Assembly: GCA_043381765.1 (NCBI GenBank)
Contig: JBHJMP010000851.1
Coordinates: forward strand, 1 to 35,358
DNA length: 35,358 nt
From: Collodictyon triciliatum
Taxonomy: Eukaryota; CRuMs
Direction of reading: 5' to 3'
Shown here: piece by piece, positions 15,282 through 26,276 of the stretch
Position numbering within the stretch: position 1 is the first letter of the stretch
Layout of the letters: every line of letters begins with the position of its first letter
Position numbers and translations under genes: made by a program
The notes under the pieces: model-generated
Told to the model about the DNA's origin: nothing
Database searches by the model: none
What the model saw: only the letters and a program-made list of their open reading frames with translations

Positions 15282-16153
15282 CCTGAACTTTTTTTTTGAT
15301 TGTGATTGTTTCGGGTCGTTTATTCTGTATGATTCGCATTAAGAGACTTTGAACAACGAGCACTATACTTGTTCTTCTGCTTACTCAAGCTGGTCAGCAT
15401 CGCGCCTGGTTCTCCTCTAGCGAGGGGCTTTGTGATCGTAGTGATCATCACAAAAAATCGGCTTTGATCTGTGATCAAAAAAGCGCAAAAAGCGGCCACA
15501 GGCGAAACACAGCATCAAACTCTGTGATGACATGTACTGATATTATATAGAAAATAAACAAATTAGGGTAAAGATCTGTATAGTGTTTTGAAAGCAGGGA
15601 CTATCGGGAGCAAGAAGAATCCCAGTTCCCCTGTATTTGTGGAATGCCAGGAAACCCAGATCGATCACATATTCTCTTTGTTTTGGAGTTGTTCTTCCGT
15701 CATGTGATATCACAGGTCGATCGCATTAGCTATTTATTCGTATTCGTAATCAATTAACCACAAAGAAAAAAGAAAAGGGGCGAGAAAGAAAAAAAAAAGA
15801 AAGAAAAAAAAGAAAAAGAAAAGGGATCACTAGAAGGCGCGAAATGATAATTCGGAAGCTGGAAACCACGCACAAGAAAATTTACGAGCATGTAGGAGTT
15901 TTGCTATGTGCAACACGGCCTATTCTGACCTCAGAACACACGAATACTTAATACCAAGAGAAGCCCAAGCGTGTCTGTTGAAAGGCATTTATTCAATTAG
16001 CAAACATAACGACGGGGTTTAAAACTCGTCAAAGCAATGCCGGGAGAAAAGGCCAGGGCACAAACCAAACCTCTTCCACAATCGAGTCCCTAGACGCGTG
16101 AAATAACATGCCCCATAAACACTTTCGCACAACGACAGAAAGACAGACCCAGG
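15282..16153. promoter_or_regulatory. Shared divergent promoter region of ERG27 and ERG25 with palindromes
   Basis: 872 nt between two start codons pointing away from each other. It contains clustered GTGAT/ATCAC inverted repeats: GTGATCATCAC (15441-15451), TTTGATCTGTGATCAAA (15463-15479, 7-bp arms) and the perfect palindrome TGTGATATCACA (15703-15714), plus a purine-rich tract at 15764-15824. Such sites could bind a dimeric regulator of sterol genes; that is inference. No coding exon was seen. Confidence 0.55.
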
Positions 16154-17693
16154 ATGACCTTCAACGAGACCGAGGTGCAGAACTTCTCCGGAAGTGAGAT
16201 CTTTGACCTCACGCCATACTACGCCCAAATGAAGGAAACCTTCTCGGAGGACTTCCTCGTTGCCGGTGTAACCTACTTTATGCACGAAATCGTCTACATC
16301 ATATTTGGCTTTGTCTCTATGCTGCCCAACTTCTTCCCTGCCTTGCGAAAGTACAAGATCCAACAGGTAAGCGTCCACAATTCCGAAAGAACTCACTAGC
16401 TCGCTTACCCAAACCCATACATACCCATAGTCCCCTTTCTCCATGAGAGTTTATCTTGGCTGAACCCACCCCAAACGTGTACTCTACAGGACAAGAACAT
16501 CAAGGACGGTGATGTATGGAAATGTGTCCTGAACCTCTTCCAAAACCACGTCCTCATCACCCCACCAATGATATACTTCTCTATCCCGCTCTTCAAGTAC
16601 ACCGGTCTCTCCACTTCGCTCACCCTGCCAAGCTGGTTCGCAATATGATATATTTTATTCACCACACATGCTGCAAACAGAAAAGTCTTAACCCACTCAA
16701 CTCGCTCGACCACTGCCCAGCCCGACGCCTTCACGAAAACATGCCCCATCTACACGAAAAGCAAAAAACTAAACGAAACTTAACGAAACGAAACGAAACA
16801 AAACAAAACAAAACAAAACAAAACAAAACAATACGAAACCAGCAAATAAGCAAAAGAGCCATCTTAACTTTCTCCTCACTGTGTACAGGTATACCATCGC
16901 ATGGCAAGTCTTTGCGTTCTCGCTCATCGAAGATTTTCTGTTCTACTGGGGACACCGCCTCATGCACGAGGTCACCTGGCTTTACCAGAACGTCCACAAG
17001 CTGCATCACTACTACACAGCCCCCTTCGGAATCATGTACGAGTTCGCCCACCCGATCGAGTATATCGTCCTTGGGTTCTGCACATGTGAGTATCTTCAAC
17101 AGGGGGATATAAACGACCTTTTCTTGTACAAGTGCATATAATATCATAGGAAGTTAAGTAGAAGAAACGCGTTGAATGAAGACACGCACTTATGCCGGAA
17201 TTTTGTACCATGGACTTATACCAACACCTACTCAGCCTTCCCTATACTCGTTTTTGAGACACACGTCGTGACCATGTGGATCTGGGTCTTTGTCAGACAG
17301 CTTCAAAGCATGGAGGTATAATACCATGGCTTCTCTCACTCACTCACTGTATCACTCACAATATCACTCACAATATCACTCACTGTATCACTCACTCATT
17401 GTATCACTCACAATATCACTCACAATATCACTCACAATATCACTCACAATATCACTCACAATATCACTCACAATATCACTCACAATATCACCTTCCTCCC
17501 ACACCAGGTCCACTGCGGATACGACTTCCCACTCTCCCCTGCACGCTGGCTACCTCTTTATGCCGGCTCTGCCCACCACGACGAACACCACCACCACTTC
17601 ACCGGCAACTACGCGTCCTTCTACACCCACTGTGACCGCATCTTTGGCACTGAGCGTCCCCGTCGCAAGGACCAGAAGCCCAAGGCCCAGTAA
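16154..17693 (+). CDS. ERG25: C-4 methylsterol oxidase (ERG25/SMO)
   Basis: Di-iron fatty-acid-hydroxylase superfamily enzyme in the ER membrane that oxidises the C-4 methyl group of sterols. Exons: 16154-16366, 16490-16635, 16889-17085, 17236-17315, 17508-17693; phases close to 273 residues, typical length. Three histidine boxes: HRLMH (142-146), HKLHH (156-160) and HDEHH (236-240). Family segments [22 protein letters not shown] and [16 protein letters not shown] confirm SMO rather than another desaturase. Exon 4 uses the acceptor CTACTCAG, which yields LGFCTSFPILVF in line with yeast ERG25. The C-terminus KPKAQ fits a KxKxx ER-retrieval signal. Intron 4 carries a 12-nt minisatellite. The head-to-head partner is ERG27, which acts in the same complex. 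Codons are strongly C-ending. Confidence 0.95.
17334..17491 (+). repeat. 12-nt minisatellite AATATCACTCAC in SMO intron 4
   Basis: About a dozen tandem units, with some GTATCACTCAC variants at the left. It occupies most of the 192-nt intron and ends close to the acceptor of the last SMO exon. Confidence 0.9.
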
Positions 17694-18292
17694 ACACCTG
17701 CTCCACCCACCCATCATACGCTGCCCAGCAGCCGCTATTCGTAGCACCGCACGCACATAAACATCTGTCCTCTGCCGCACCCTTCTCGCTGGAATCCATC
17801 GCTATTCTTGTCCCTCTTCCTCATTAATAAATGCACTCAGAAAACGAACCACTGGTGATTACGGGGAATCGTGTAAGACAAGAGAACTGGCTAAACCAGA
17901 TACCACTTTCCCGCCTGGCCCTTGTGGTACATACACCAATAGTTTTTATCTCCCTGTTCAATATCTTATTTCATCACAGCCCCATTCAAGAAAAAGAGGA
18001 AAAGGAAGAAAAATACATATCGTGCAATGACACTATTTTGTGACTCTCAAATGGCCTTTTGAGAAAGACCTACTCGATGAAACCTGTCATTTCCTCGGGT
18101 ACGTCGATCCCACGAAAACGCGATCGGTAGCACCAATACATAAAAGAACAAACTCCCCCTCCTCCTTCTCCTCTTTCTCTGCAACCTTCAGCATCGCAAG
18201 CTATTCTGACTATGCCCTTTATCTCAGCACGCAGCGGAGAAATCCACACAGCGCTCTTTCCCTTTAATTGTCTACAGGCACACAGTTGCAGT
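17694..18292. other. Spacer between SMO and MOB1
   Basis: About 600 nt. It contains AATAAA at 17825-17830, 132 nt after the SMO stop (a possible polyadenylation signal), and a pyrimidine-rich stretch just before the MOB1 start. No coding exon recognised. Confidence 0.5.
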
Positions 18293-19260
18293 ATGTTCAA
18301 GATCTTGTGAGTCTTTTATTATCCCCCCCATTTTTTACAGGCAAATCGCATAAGGGTGGACTTGGTTGCCTTCTGCCAATTGAGTCACTTTTTATTCTTT
18401 TTTTTTTTTCGTCAGTGAGAGACAGCAAACATTCCGACCAAAGAAACTGACGCGCGGCACAGCGCTCGAGAAGCACATTTTCAAGACTCTGGGCTCGGGT
18501 GATGTTCGTGCTGCTGTCAAGCTCCCGCCCGACGAAAACCTGAGCGAGTGGTATGCAATCAACAGTAAGTTATATATATATATTTTTTGCTTACGACGCT
18601 CAAAGCATAGTTGCTGGTTATCCACTTTCTATGTAGTATTTATGTATCAACATATCAAAATAACATACCCAGTCAAATCCATGCTTTTATTCTTTAATTG
18701 TTCACTGTATCTTTATTTGGCTTTTTTTTTCCCCATATCCAATCACTTAAGTACAATATTTCTGTGTCAAAAGAATGGGAAATAAAATGAAAAAACCAGT
18801 CGAGTATTTTTTTTTCATATTAAACGATTTTATATCTCGCAAACATATTCGCATCCTTTTCATATGAGATTTCCAATATGTTTTGAATTCATGTTGGTTT
18901 AATCCACTATTCAAATAGCGGTTGAGTTCTACAATCAAGTCAATATGGTTTGTATGACTATGCTGGAGCTATGCACGCCACAAACTTGTCCAGTCATGTG
19001 CGCCGGTCCAAAGTATACACTTAAATTTGTGAATTATTCTGGCATAATTGCGTCAAAAATGTTGTCCTTATAAAAATATAATATCTGAATTTACAATATT
19101 TATTTCATTTTCAACAGTTATATTTGTTTCTATTATTTGGAAATGGTCCAATAATTATTTTTGTAAAACAAGAAAACAAGAAAACAAGAAAACAAGAAAA
19201 CAAGAAAACAAGAAAACAAGAAAACAAGAAAACAAGAAAACAAGAAAACAAGAAAACAAG

Positions 19261-19356
<96 letters not shown>

Positions 19357-20190
19357 GGACTTGAGAAATTACCTTATTGACGGATTTGATATCCATGCAA
19401 GGTACGAGTATTATTGGTCCGATGGTGTTACGATTACAACACCAATCAAGGTTTCCGCTCCAGAATATGTCGATTACCTCTTGACATGGGTTCAAAGTAT
19501 TATCGACGACGAGGCCGTCTTCCCATCACAACCTGGTATACATAAAGAAAAAAGGAACTCAAGTGCAGGAGTTTTCCGCATCCCTCGTTTTTTTTTTTTA
19601 AATATATATCATCCCATGATTTATCCATATATCATCACTATTTTCTCAATAGGGGTAGACTTTCCAGCAAATTTTGAAAATGTTGTGAAGACAATATTCC
19701 GGCGCTTGTTTCGAATTTATGCGCACATTTACAATACACATTTTGAGAAGATAATCGAAATCAAACAAGAGGCTACCCTGAATTCAGGATTTAAGGTTAG
19801 CATTACGATGATGCGACACAAGATTCCTCATGTGCTTTTCTTCTTCTACCAAATATAAGTAATTATTGCCGGTTTCCTCCAAAAATAGCAAAAAATAAAA
19901 AATAACATTATGTGAAATAACGCAACGCCGTACAGGAAATGACTAATTACCTAACAATTTTTCTTTATTTAACCAACAAAATCGAAATTCATACGGGATT
20001 TTATTCTTCATTTTGATAAAGAAACACGAAAATGACAGGATGTTATTTAATTATTTATTTTTTATTCACACTACAGCATTTTTACTACTTCATCAATGAG
20101 TTCGATCTTGTGGATGCAAAGGAACTAGCCCCAGTGCAACCCGTCATCGACGCCCTCACCCAGCGAGACGCCGAAAGGGCCAAAGCTTAG
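18293..20190 (+). CDS. MOB1: MOB1 kinase activator
   Basis: Co-activator of NDR/LATS kinases in mitotic exit, cytokinesis and Hippo-type signalling. Exons: 18293-18306, 18416-18564, 18919-19012, 19402-19535, 19653-19795, 20077-20190; phases close to 215 residues (MOB1 about 216). The first exon is only 14 nt (MFKIF after splicing), followed by ERQQTFRPKKLTRGTALEKH. The MOB zinc site is complete: C73 and C78 in ELCTPQTCPVM, H155 and H160 in IYAHIYNTHF. Other signatures are LSEWYAINT, YEYYWSDG, PEYVDYLLTWVQ and the C-terminal NEFDLVDAKELAP. Intron 3 holds an 8-nt array and a very long poly(A). The 5-residue first exon would be missed by automatic annotation. Confidence 0.95.
19164..19352 (+). 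repeat. 8-nt minisatellite (AAAACAAG)n followed by about 90-nt poly(A) in MOB1 intron 3
   Basis: About 12 copies of AAAACAAG run directly into an uninterrupted A run of about 90 nt (19261-19352), ending some 50 nt before the exon 4 acceptor. The A run may be collapsed or misassembled. Confidence 0.9.
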
Positions 20191-20352
20191 CCCTTTACCA
20201 GAGCACCCACACGCTGAAAAGATTTGGAAAATGAAAGTTATATCCGTGCTTCGTCAACATATCCACCTGCAAGGAGAAATAAAGTCAAAGTAAACATGAT
20301 TTACTAATTATTATTATTATTTTTTATTACTATTATTGTTATGATTATGATT

Positions 20353-20390
<38 letters not shown>

Positions 20391-20880
20391 CGATTGATTG
20401 ATTGATAGAATTCTGCGTTAAAGCCATCATTTGATTTATTGTGTGCGCTTTTTCTTTTGTAACATCAGAGATGACCTCTCATCACACATTTTCTTTGGGT
20501 TGAAAACATAATTCGATATGAAAATGACCGCAGAAAACAAAGCACAACAGTGCTGTGCGAATCAAATTATTTCCCGCGAACGCATCACATGTCAAAAGTT
20601 TTTGTGTTTTTTTCTCTCCTTGTCTCTTTCACTGCTATTCAACCCCACAGCCCTTTTCTTGTCCTTGGTACTCTATCACCCTTTACGCGGCCTTTGCGTA
20701 CTTAACAAACTTCTCTCATAGCATCAGACACAAAAGGATAAGTCAGCCAAGAGTCAGCAATGTCCTCTTACAATGAAAGGATATTTCATTTTATATTTCC
20801 CCATTCCTTCCTCACTTCTTTGACTGTCTCTATATTTCCTTTCTTATTTTGTATTTTTGCTTAAACTATATTAATTCCAT
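20191..20880. other. Spacer between MOB1 and the mosaic gene
   Basis: About 690 nt with an AATAAA at 20278-20283 (88 nt after the MOB1 stop, likely polyadenylation signal) and an ATG/GAT trinucleotide tract. An ATG at 20760 starts a short open stretch, but no donor links it to the next gene. No exon supported. Confidence 0.5.
20341..20408. repeat. (ATG)n trinucleotide with GATT tail
   Basis: ATT/ATG units grading into about 12 perfect ATG repeats and then GATT units, downstream of MOB1. Confidence 0.85.
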
Positions 20881-21097
20881 ATGAAACAACAGAGCTTCTT
20901 TGCTTGGGTCAAGGATCAACTTCAAAAAGTAAACTTGGCAGCTGCTAATCTCTCGATCGACCTCGAGGACGGGTTTTTGTTGCTTTCTCTGGTCGAAGTG
21001 GTGACAAAAAAAGAGTTGACTCTGTTTAGCAAACGTGAAAGGTAATGAAATCAAATACTTTGGTAGATCTATTTCTTTTCTTTTCCTTTTTGTGATT

Positions 21098-21192
<95 letters not shown>

Positions 21193-24100
21193 TTCCATTT
21201 CTCTACTTTATGCGGCTGCATATTGCGGTATGATGGCCTTCCATATCATTCCTTTTTATCCAGCAACGAACACATCCAAGATGGTGCATCAATAGTGAGA
21301 AACCGACAAGTTTTATTGGATTGGATATCCGAAAATGCTTCAGAATTCAGCTATCTTGGTACGTATTTGCTTTTCTTGTTAGGGCTTAAAACATATATGA
21401 CATTTTGTTTGATACTCGGGTGCTTTGTTTTTAACAGCAATTTAAGAATCCTGTGAGATATCCAGAGATAAATGTGATATTATTATAAGGTACGACTACT
21501 GCAATTATATGGGTTCTGTCTAATTTTGGAGAGCCTGTCTTTATGGTAAGGTCTATTACTGATGATGGGGAGTAAATCTAGGATTATATGTCTGGGTTCC
21601 ATTTTACATAAGGGTACTTTGTTTCATTCTAATAGACCCCGGGTTGGAGCGCATCGAAATTGAATTGTCTTATATTCGAGATAGCAGAAGACTTCTTCGT
21701 TCAATCAAAGTTTTCTTGATTCGTCTATTTTTTTTTGTTTGATTCTCCCCTTATTCCATTCAATTTTTTCGCTTGATAATTTATTACACATGTGCTCTTC
21801 CTGGCGGGCTATATTCTTAACATTATTAACATATAAATAAAATGGCTAAATCAGGTACGAACAGGCAATATCACACTTGGAGAGACTAGCATCTCAAGAG
21901 ATGAGGGAATTCAGTCGAGAGCACGGAATTGTTCTCGATAGGCTTGGTGAGGCGTATTTAAGGCTAAGAAGGTTTTTTTTTTTTGAAAAAATCAATTATT
22001 TCTTTAATCTTCATTGAAAAGCATTTATCACTCTCTTAAAAAAAAAATGAGAGAACACTGTAGCCTTTTTTCTTAAATAAAAATGCGATGAGACCGACAT
22101 TTTTATATAGTTAGATTCGGTCGATAGTGTGATAAATGAAAAAGCTAGAAACTAATTTCACACCAAAACGCAGATTCTCTGAATCAAAAGAGAGTTTCGG
22201 TAGGGCTCGAGATATTTTCCTACAACAAACGACACTGAGTGACACTCAATTAGCATCGACTCTTGAGAAGATTGCATTTATTGAATTTGAAACTGGAGAG
22301 TGCGAATTCCTAGAATAGCTAAAATCAAATATACACTATATATAAATATATCTTGAGTAAATCCTTATTCATTCATTATATTTCAAACCATAGATTTGGG
22401 TCCTGCTATGATGCTTTACTAGATGCTTCAAAAATTCGAGCTCAAACTCACTCCGTCATGTCAAGTTGGAATCTGAAGACTATTTTGAAAATGATTGAAA
22501 TAACGAAAGATAAAGAACATTATGAATCTGTAATTCAACTCTACTCATCGGCTATCAGAACCAGTGTGGAACAAAATCCAACAGAAACATGGACTACGTT
22601 AATCATATGCAGCGACGCAAAATCATTTTGCTGTGAAAGAGGCTTGCATGAACAAGCTCTAGAACTTTGGAGCAAAATACATACACTCTTATGTGAGAAA
22701 CTTGGTTGGACACATGAAAGGTGTCTTAACGTATGCGAATACCTATCTTTTCATTCAGAAAAGTTGGGGACTGTGAAAGAGCCATTTGAATTTTCTTTTG
22801 TCAATTGTTTCCTAAAAGAAAACGGTCGAGGCATTGAAGGTGAAAGTGCAATTGAAAAAAATCAATTAATTGTACGTCTTTTTGATATTGTGTACTCTTC
22901 AAGAAATGATGAGACCAAATCTAGAGCTGCCTCAGAAGCCATTACGTTTCTCAACTTCATGAACGTCTCCTTCCGGAACATGGACTTGTCAAAAATCAGA
23001 GTGCCTCATGCGAATCTAAGGCAATCTGTCATCGATGGTGCAAATTTTCAAGATGCAAACCTGGAGGATGTGATTTTTTGCTTTAGTGTGTTTGGAAATT
23101 GCGATTTCTCAGGGTCAAACATGGAGAGAACACAAGTCTATCACCTAACCGAGGAAATGACCAGCTCGAATTTGATGAATATACCCTCTTGCATAATTAA
23201 GAGGGGCAGCCATCTCGAGAACTTGTGTGCCACAGCCTCCTCGAATGGAGTGGTTAGCATATGGGACTTTCAATCCGGAAATAAGATCAAATCAATGGAG
23301 CAACATGAGCATAGTTTAGTTAGTTTATGCAGCATCCAAAGATTAAATGGAGAAAATACACTGGTGTCTGGCGATGCAGTCGGAAATATTCAGGTATGGG
23401 ACACTGAATCAGGTGCTATCAGTAAGAAAATCTCAGGACATTGCGGAATCATATCATGTCTGTGTGGAATACAAAAATCGGATGGTACATTCCTTTTCGT
23501 ATCTGGTAGCGATGATAGAGCCCTTAAGATATGGGACCTTGACTCTGGAAAAAGTATCAGCACCTTAAATGGACACTCTGCTATGATAGCTGGTGTGTGT
23601 AGTCTGAAAGGAGACGGCGATGATATCTGGATTATATCAAGTAGTGAGAATGGAGAAGTTTTCATATGGAGCTTATTGACAGGAAGTCTTCTTCACTCCA
23701 TGAGATTAAGCTGCAGTGTATACAGAATGCTAAGATTATCTACCAGTACATCAAACGAATACATATCTTTCACCACTGAGAAAGGAGTCACTGGATTTAT
23801 TGATGCAACAAAACGTACTTTCGACTTCGACCCAACCCAAAAGAGATTAGCTTGCAGTGATATGACATGTTCAACCACAAAGGTAAATACTAATTCAATT
23901 AGTGCTGAAGATGCAGCACACAAGGATATGTCTGCTTTGAAGTTGGAAAAAATACCTAAAGGAGGAAACATAAATATTACGAACGTCTCCCATATTTCTG
24001 GTCTCCATAAAGAGATTTTCTTCGTTATGGGAGGGTTCTCGCATGACAAAGACTTTATTGATTACTGCTTTAGTGGAAGAGATAAATATCTATCCATTTT

Positions 24101-25955
24101 TCAGGCAAAAGCACTGACAGAATACATCTTTAAGAAGACCAATACAGTCACATACATCGATGCGGTTTGTGAGCTATTGGGTAAGCTATTGATTTTTGAT
24201 GAGCTAAAGGAGCTAGTCAAACGCAATACAATCGAAGCATTAGTGGTATTGAAGAGTTTTGAAGAGATTACGTATACTGTGTATGTAAGTGATACCCTGG
24301 AAGAAAAGTTCAAACACCCAGAGGCCCTGGTTATTGTGGGCGAGGCCTATGAAAATGGTTGGTGTGTAGCAAAAGATTTAAAGTCCGCGGTAGCATGGTA
24401 TCGTTATGCTGAAGATTTTCAAGGACTCCAACGTCTTGCTCAACAAGGGATTTCTGATGCTTTTGACTCCTTGGTTGAAGCAGGAGAGTTAAAAATTGAG
24501 GTTTATGTTGGTACTATTGTCGAGCGAATCAAATATCCAATTGTTCCAACCATAGTTGGTCAGTGCTGTGAGCACGGGTGGGGCACCCCTAGGAACATTC
24601 CAGACGCCATCATCTGGTATGGGATTGGGAAAAATGTTGAGCATTTAAGGAGACATGTAAAATCGGGCTCAGCTCAAGCTTTTCAGATTATTTGTGAGCT
24701 TGCAAAAGAAGAACATATCTTTACTGACAAACTCGGAGAAACGAGCGACATTGGATGCAAATACCCTGATTTTGCTAGTCTTTTGGCTGAGTGTTATGAA
24801 AATGGATGGAACGTGGAGAAGAACATGAAGCAAAGTATCGAGTGGTTCTGGAAAGCCGGTAATAGTGAGAAACTAAAGGATACAATCCATGTTTCAAAAG
24901 ATGCATTTTCTTTAGTCGAAAAATTCATCAACGATGCCAAGCATCACCCTAAAAAGTGGACGAAAGGGCAACCATTTTCCAGGAGATATTTTCAAACCGC
25001 AAACATTCTGGGCTCGTGCTACGAAACGGGTATTATTGTTAGTAAGCATATACAATTGGCTTGCGAGTTATATGAAAGAGCTGGGAATGTGACTGATTTA
25101 ATTCGTCTTCACGAAAACGGGTATGGCGGTGCATTCACATCTTTGAAGAAACTTGCTGATCTATGGGAGCCCATCATAACAACGGACGATGTGTTTCGTT
25201 TGATTGTTCCGATGTATCCAAAAGCGAGCGAATACGTCGCTTGTTGTTTTGAGACCGGAAAACATGTCCAAAAGAATTTTCAAACTGGTCTTGAGTACTA
25301 TGCCAAGGCAGGGCGGTTTGATATTTTGACGAAGTATATCGAGGAGAAGAATATGGAAGCACGCCTATCTGTTCGCTATCTCTCTGAAATTCGAGAAACT
25401 GTAGTGAAGCCGAAGAAAAAGACAGCAATCAAGGTCTTCCGCTATCCTAATATTGCCGATATGATTGCCGCAACCTTGGAACACTGGATTGACCCTTTCG
25501 ACCTCAACGACGAACCCCTGATACGCTGGTTACGCTCTGTTGAGTGCATCGAAGGGTTCAAGAAGCTTACTCAGATGGGCTCTACCCATGCAATACGATA
25601 CTTGCGTCATTTTGCACTCGATTACAATGGGCGGGATAAAAACAACTTTGAGGTGGAAAAAGACATTCCAGTTTACCCAAAGGCATCCCTTGCTCTGTCT
25701 GAGTGCTGTGAGAACGGCTGGGGCAGCGTTCCGTCCAAGGAGCTTGCTTTGTACTGGAGGATAAAAGGTCTCTCTGGCTGCGATGATGCTTTCTACCAAC
25801 TCCGGAGATTGGCTAAGGAGGGTTCTGCAACTGCTTTGCGTGTCATATGGCGATTCTGCGGGGAAGTTGATCGCGATGCGGCAGAGTATCCTTTTCTTAG
25901 CAACGACAGATACTACCCGATAGCGAAAAGGTTTTATCTCGAGCTGACCAATTAG
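20881..25955 (+). CDS. Mosaic scaffold protein: CH + TPR + pentapeptide + WD40 + Sel1-like repeats
   Basis: Exons: 20881-21041, 21264-21358, 21490-21545, 21636-21709, 21855-21971, 22174-22299, 22394-25955; phases close to 1396 residues. Domains: divergent calponin-homology domain (5-100: FFAWVKDQLQKV, SIDLEDGFLLLSLVEVV, TTTAIIWVLSNFG); TPR-like helices (115-330: YEQAISHLERLA, LDRLGEAYLRLRRFSESKES); pentapeptide-type repeat (400-456: ANLRQ, ANFQD, ANLED, CDFSG); about four WD40 blades (490-640, e.g. SGHCGIISCL, LKIWDLDSGK); then six or more Sel1-like units (850-1340) of the form YPxAxxLxxCYENGWxxxKN...AxxWYxKAG, with paired units about 70-80 apart. No catalytic motif seen; a binding or scaffold role is inferred, with CH suggesting actin or microtubules. 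The last exon (3.56 kb) is AT-rich in codon use, unlike the short-exon neighbours. Start chosen at ATG 20881, directly before the CH domain; an upstream exon cannot be excluded. Confidence 0.85.
21095..21194 (+). repeat. (TTTA)n tetranucleotide in intron 1 of the mosaic gene
   Basis: About 24 perfect TTTA units about 70 nt before the acceptor of exon 2. Confidence 0.9.
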
Positions 25956-26276
25956 CAACTCCCCCCGATATCTATTCTGCCGAGATACACACTCGCTTGA
26001 AGGAGCAGCAATATCAAACAAAAAAAAAAAAAAAAAAAAAAAAAAAACAAAAAAAAGTTAAAAAAAAAAAAAAGAAGCAAAGATATGCAGCCAAGTATGT
26101 ATAGTTGATTATGAAGTAATCAAAACAAGTGAATAAGAACCGTATAAGCACGACCGCATATTGCAAAGTTATCTCCCTGGGCTGCTTGTGGAGCATCTAT
26201 TTGCTGAACAAATCATATATAATTACGATAAAGCAAAAAGTTGTGCGCAACAACAAGGATACGCCCCCTGCCAAGT
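25956..26276. other. Short spacer with A-rich tract before the SDR gene
   Basis: About 320 nt. A-rich low complexity at 26019-26074 follows the mosaic-gene stop. No exon seen. Confidence 0.5.

Noticed and set aside
17161-17235. Longer SMO exon 4 starting at a GAAG acceptor near 17180
   Set aside because: It would insert about 19 residues not found in the family; acceptor CTACTCAG gives LGFCTSFPILVF, colinear with ERG25.
19048-19400. Poly-Lys ORF in the MOB1 region
   Set aside because: Translation of the 8-mer array and poly(A) within intron 3; splicing 19012 to 19402 restores MOB1 exactly.
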